DNA from: Argopecten irradians
Taxonomy: Eukaryota > Mollusca > Bivalvia > Pectinida > Pectinidae
NCBI RefSeq assembly: GCF_041381155.1
Contig: NC_091147.1
Span: forward strand, 15,971,318 to 16,035,317
Reading direction: 5' to 3'
DNA: 64,000 nucleotides
Position numbers and translations under genes: made by a program. The notes under the pieces were generated by a model. The model saw only the letters and a list, made by a program, of their open reading frames with translations. It searched no databases and was not told the origin of the DNA. The stretch's first letter is position 1. Every line of letters starts with the position of its first letter. Below are positions 60,431-64,000 of this stretch, one piece after another.

Positions 60431-63400
60431 TTTTCAAATTAATTTTCCATATTTTAGTAATTGGTAATGATATATATTGTCCATCCTGCCACGTGCAGTT
60501 AAAAATGTAACTTGTATAATCCATGTAACACATTTTAATGTGTCTGGGAGACTATAATGAAATCTTTGAAACTATCCTCTGAGTTGCAGTGACATGGATT
60601 AATTACATATTAGAGTACTCGTAGACTGGTTAGACAAGTCTGTTAAAGCACGACAGGTGGGCTTTCCACGTGTTTTCATGAGGTATGACCCCGTTGTCTT
60701 GGTCACGCTAGAACCCCGCGGCGATCTACATGCCAAGCCACGCAACCGTATTAGTTCTCAGGTAACTTTCTGGGTACGACTTCGCAAATTTTCGTTATGG
60801 GTTCGTTGGAATGGCCACGCGTGTGATTTAGAGAGTTGCCGCTGGCGGCTAGTCGCCAACCTTTGTCCATCATCCGTAAACATGAGGTTAAAAGAGAAAT
60901 TTTAGTGATAGATTGGATTAAATATCCCTCTTGCTAAATAACATTTTTGTGATATATCGATTTTCATTTTTTTATATTATATATATATATGTATATATAT
61001 ATACAATTAACCAGGCAATTCACGCTAAAAATATGTATATAACCAGAAATATACTTCCATAAATGCACACGATACAATATAACACGTAACGCAATAAGTC
61101 GGTGGATTTTATGAAAAGTAAATAAATTTGTAAAGTGAGTTTGACCAAAAGACATAACGGCCGAGTATAAAATAATATATATCATTACTGGGTTTGCGCT
61201 GGTGTTCCATAACTGAGGTCCTCAGATTGAATGGGGGTCCTTTTAATACATCCTTGATATACAAAGTTCATTTTTTTTATTTCAAGTTTTATACGATCTT
61301 TGATCAATCTAAATGATTCAACCTGCGGGCTGATTATAAACAATCAGGTAAAAAGTGGTTTCAAAAGCATTTAGTGTTTCATGTACATCGACAAAACACA
61401 TCAAATTAATGAGAATAATTAAAACAGATGACAAGGATCGTTAAGCTGTACTTTTTTGTAGATCAATCGATACAATCCATAAATATCTTCATGCGTGCTA
61501 AAATTCCTTCCACGGTTAAAAAAAATTGTGTGAGTCCATATTCGTCATATCTTCTAGGTCCAAAATCTGCTGCATAAAGTCCATGAATACATTATTGTTT
61601 TTGTCAAAACTGCATACTACTTTTAAAATCACTGCTCCGTTAAATCAGTATCGTTTAGTACAGTAGTTGAGTGATGACATGCTCTGAAAACACGTGGACG
61701 CGTTACATCTTTTGTTTATCCGTACAATTAATTGAAAGAAGTCTACAAATAGTCAGTTAAAGAAGTCGTATCACCTGACTGGCTATAATGTTTAAAATTG
61801 TCTGAAAAATGAACATTATTCTTTAAGAAAAATGTCACCGTGCCTCATGGGCTATGTCATGAATACTATTACCCAATCACATAACAAGCGTACCTTGATT
61901 GGTATTAATTGACTCCGCCCCTTGTCATCACTTCTCTCGCTGAATCTTGAATTGACAGCTACCCGATTTCAGTAACAAGCGGCCCTTTAATGACTGGGGG
62001 CCCAGTTGGGGGTTGTTTTTTCTATGGGCTTAGTCGTCTATCGTCATAATTTTGAAGGGGACTTCTAACACGACCATGAAGATTTGTCTCATACTGATTT
62101 AGAGCTAATACTTCGCGATGACATAGTGACCTTGATGATGCAACATATCGATTTGATATGGTCCAAAGCTAGCTCGTGGAGTGACCGCATTTGTGTTAGG
62201 TATTTTAACACAACTAGAAGTGACTGGTTAGCTTGACAAATTTGGACGTGTATATACTAACCTAAGAATACGGATGTAACTAGTACTAAGGGCCTATTTA
62301 TACAGGAGGTTTTCGCAGAGACTTAGCTATAGTAATATATATTATATATAAGTCTTTGGTTTTCGTAATTAAAATATCTTTGCACTATGAAACTTGCGAT
62401 GTCGATCACCTCACCTTGGTACTCGCCGGCGGAATATGACCAATCCGATACCTGTCGACAGAAATGAAGTTTTACGACAAATAATATAATGAACTTTTTT
62501 ATTGGTTTCAAAACGAATATAAATCTTTGGCTGTAGCAATTTCGTAAAGTTTCCTTCTGCTCTGATCCTACGACATCTGAAACGTAGAAAGTAAACTTTA
62601 CTAGAATTACTTTTCATACATAAAAAATTGTTGTATAGATAGAAACAGAGACATAGATAATTTAATTATTACTATCTTAATCTCTGATAGAAATGAAGAA
62701 AAATCCACCAAACCACGACCAAGGATTTTTAAGTGAAAAGGATTCGTCACTGTCCCTTTGTAAACACTACTAAACGCCACGCGCGATGTCTATGAACCGG
62801 GAATAAAAACCATTTTTTTCTCAACAGATAATTAAACTCTTATCAAGTCAAAAGAAATACCAAAGAAAATTTCACAACGTTTAGTACTTGCTTTAAAGAA
62901 GGAAGATTCAGAAGATATTTTTTTTTAATTTTTCGTTAAAAACACGACAGCTCATGAATTGACAGCACGCTTCAGAAAGTAAGACGGTAACCCTCGCACC
63001 CGCAAGCTACATCAAAGGCTGCGCCGGCGGATATCAAAGGAAAATAAGTCGTCGCCCAACGTCACGGTCAGTGCACAAAGACAAAAGCTCCTGCGCCGTA
63101 CTTGCCCAAAACCCAGTGTGACTGGAGTATACTAAAGACCTGAATGGACCTGAACGGGACCTGAAGGGGGACCTGAACGGGGTTTTAGAGTATTAAATGC
63201 ATATTTATATGGAATATCTCTTTATTTTACGCTAGAATATATATTAATACACATCTTGATGTCTTTTTTTGTGAAAAATCATTTATTTATTATTTATCAA
63301 TACACAATTATTTTACATGGTACATTTCACATTCACATATCTAATGTTAGATCTTCATCAAAACATTTTGCACAGTATTTACAGATAATGTTCAAAAAGT

Positions 63401-63437
63401 ACATTACAGAAGTAAAATGTCAATATGTACACATACA
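60431..63437. other. Non-coding stretch, no convincing gene
   Basis: AT-rich DNA with a TA-rich microsatellite at 60,973-61,004. A somewhat GC-richer patch at 60,640-60,900 carries an 82-codon frame without recognisable motif; no tRNA A/B boxes were found there, so a SINE is not supported. Short GACCTGAACGGG repeats occur at 63,138-63,183. No splice-consistent exon set was recognised. Confidence 0.5.
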
Positions 63438-63815
63438 TCACAAACACATTGGCCTACGCACTGAAAGGAACTGTGTCTGGAGTCCGGTGTCGTTAAGATG
63501 TACAAGGTCGTGGAGGTAGTGGTCGGGGAACTTAACATGGATCATGATAAAGTTGAGCTTCGTCTGTGTCAATCGGTTGATCTTGTTCCGTTGCTTGTTG
63601 AAAGATGTCTGTGTCAGGCCTGGGGACTTGGTGAAGTTTCCACGTCGGAGAATCTCTGTGAAGTAAATCTTCTGTATGCCGGCTCGAAGTAGGTCTGTCT
63701 GAAGTGTCTGGAGTCGCTGAAAGATCTCGTTGGGGGATGAAGTAGCAGAAATGTCGTTACCTCCAAGCTGAACTACAACAACGTCGGGTCTGTACTCTAT
63801 GAGATCTTGTAACAC
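63438..63815 (-). CDS. SGNH/GDSL-hydrolase-like fragment (C-terminal part)
   Basis: The frame reads EYRPDVVVVQLGGNDIS ... GIQKIYFTEILRRGNF ... HYLHDLVHLNDTG. GGND matches block III and DxxH (DLVH) matches block V of SGNH hydrolases (esterase/lipase fold); the block I Ser region would lie upstream and is not in this frame. It begins after CTGTCTGCTAG, a possible splice acceptor at 63,816, so it may be a terminal exon. Such domains also occur as cargo in invertebrate transposons. The opposite-strand frame at 63,498 is a shadow. Confidence 0.6.
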   Translation of the reverse strand: MLQDLIEYRPDVVVVQLGGNDISATSSPNEIFQRLQTLQTDLLRAGIQKIYFTEILRRGNFTKSPGLTQTSFNKQRNKINRLTQTKLNFIMIHVKFPDHYLHDLVHLNDTGLQTQFLSVRRPMCL

Positions 63816-64000
63816 CTAGCAGACAGGTAGCTCCAACACTAGATCAAACACCCAGGGACACATCACAGATCAGTTTGGCTAAATTTGTAATCAATAATAA
63901 TGGTGTGACACATGTGCCAAGTAAGGAAACTTTTTTAGTAGATGGTAGGGATAATAAAAAGTATGCTGTTACTCTATTTCCTAAAGAACATTGTTCATGT
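63806..64000 (+). CDS. Partial frame resembling a SWIM-type zinc-finger region of transposon proteins
   Basis: Open on the plus strand from ~63,806 to the window edge: KFVINNNGVTHVPSKETFLV, then KKYAVTLFPKEHCSC. The ending CxC after LFPKE fits the first half of a SWIM (CxCx(n)CxH) finger as found near the C-terminus of MULE-type transposases and related invertebrate repeat proteins; the second half lies beyond the window. It abuts the SGNH-like fragment in opposite orientation. Partial; recognition is by pattern only. Confidence 0.45.

Noticed and set aside
60657..60905. GC-richer patch with 82-codon frame, considered as a gene or tRNA-derived SINE
   Set aside because: No protein motif recognised, and no A-box/B-box promoter pair or A-rich tail could be found.

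Overview
The window looks like eukaryotic, AT-rich, intron-bearing DNA from a marine invertebrate, most probably a bivalve mollusc. The reasons are an SLC22-type gene with GT-AG introns, tandem RING/B-box/NHL-like TRIM genes, a DIRS-like tyrosine-recombinase retroelement, a pearl/Helentron-like element with ~158-bp core repeats, and many foldback elements. The clade call is inference; nothing here fixes the species. There are no operons, ribosome-binding sites or CRISPR arrays.

Layout. (1) 1-13,373, minus strand: an SLC22 organic-ion transporter gene with seven readable exons (463 codons); the last exon or exons lie beyond the left edge. Intron 4 (1,798-11,020) is almost wholly a ~9-kb satellite of ~148 copies of a 61-bp monomer. 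The array starts at the splice donor of exon 4, and most monomers carry a copy of that donor. (2) 13.4-19.5 kb: non-coding DNA with an old ~480-bp duplication, a 111-bp tandem repeat and a 48-bp minisatellite. (3) 19.6-57.4 kb: three head-to-tail TRIM genes on the minus strand (A 19,633-21,632; B 35,216-37,209; C 48,402-50,396), each with duplicated upstream DNA. Only C has an intact frame (664 aa). A carries two and B three small frameshifting indels. Comparing the units exposes insertions with recoverable empty sites: a 2.35-kb TIR element (5-bp target duplication), a 358-bp TTAA-flanked MITE, LINE fragments, and a ~6.4-kb DIRS-like element upstream of gene C that itself contains a 1.87-kb pearl-like element. 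(4) 57.4-64.0 kb: repeats, a candidate short terminal exon and its decayed copy, a 126-bp hairpin MITE with a 10-bp target duplication inside a LINE remnant, an SGNH-hydrolase-like fragment (minus), and at the right edge a partial plus-strand frame resembling the C-terminal zinc-finger region of transposon proteins.

Two functional genes are supported: the SLC22 transporter and TRIM C. TRIM A and B are either decaying paralogues or intact genes with uncorrected sequence errors. The rest is mainly layered repeats. The observation most worth following is the satellite built on a splice-donor sequence inside an otherwise intact transporter gene.
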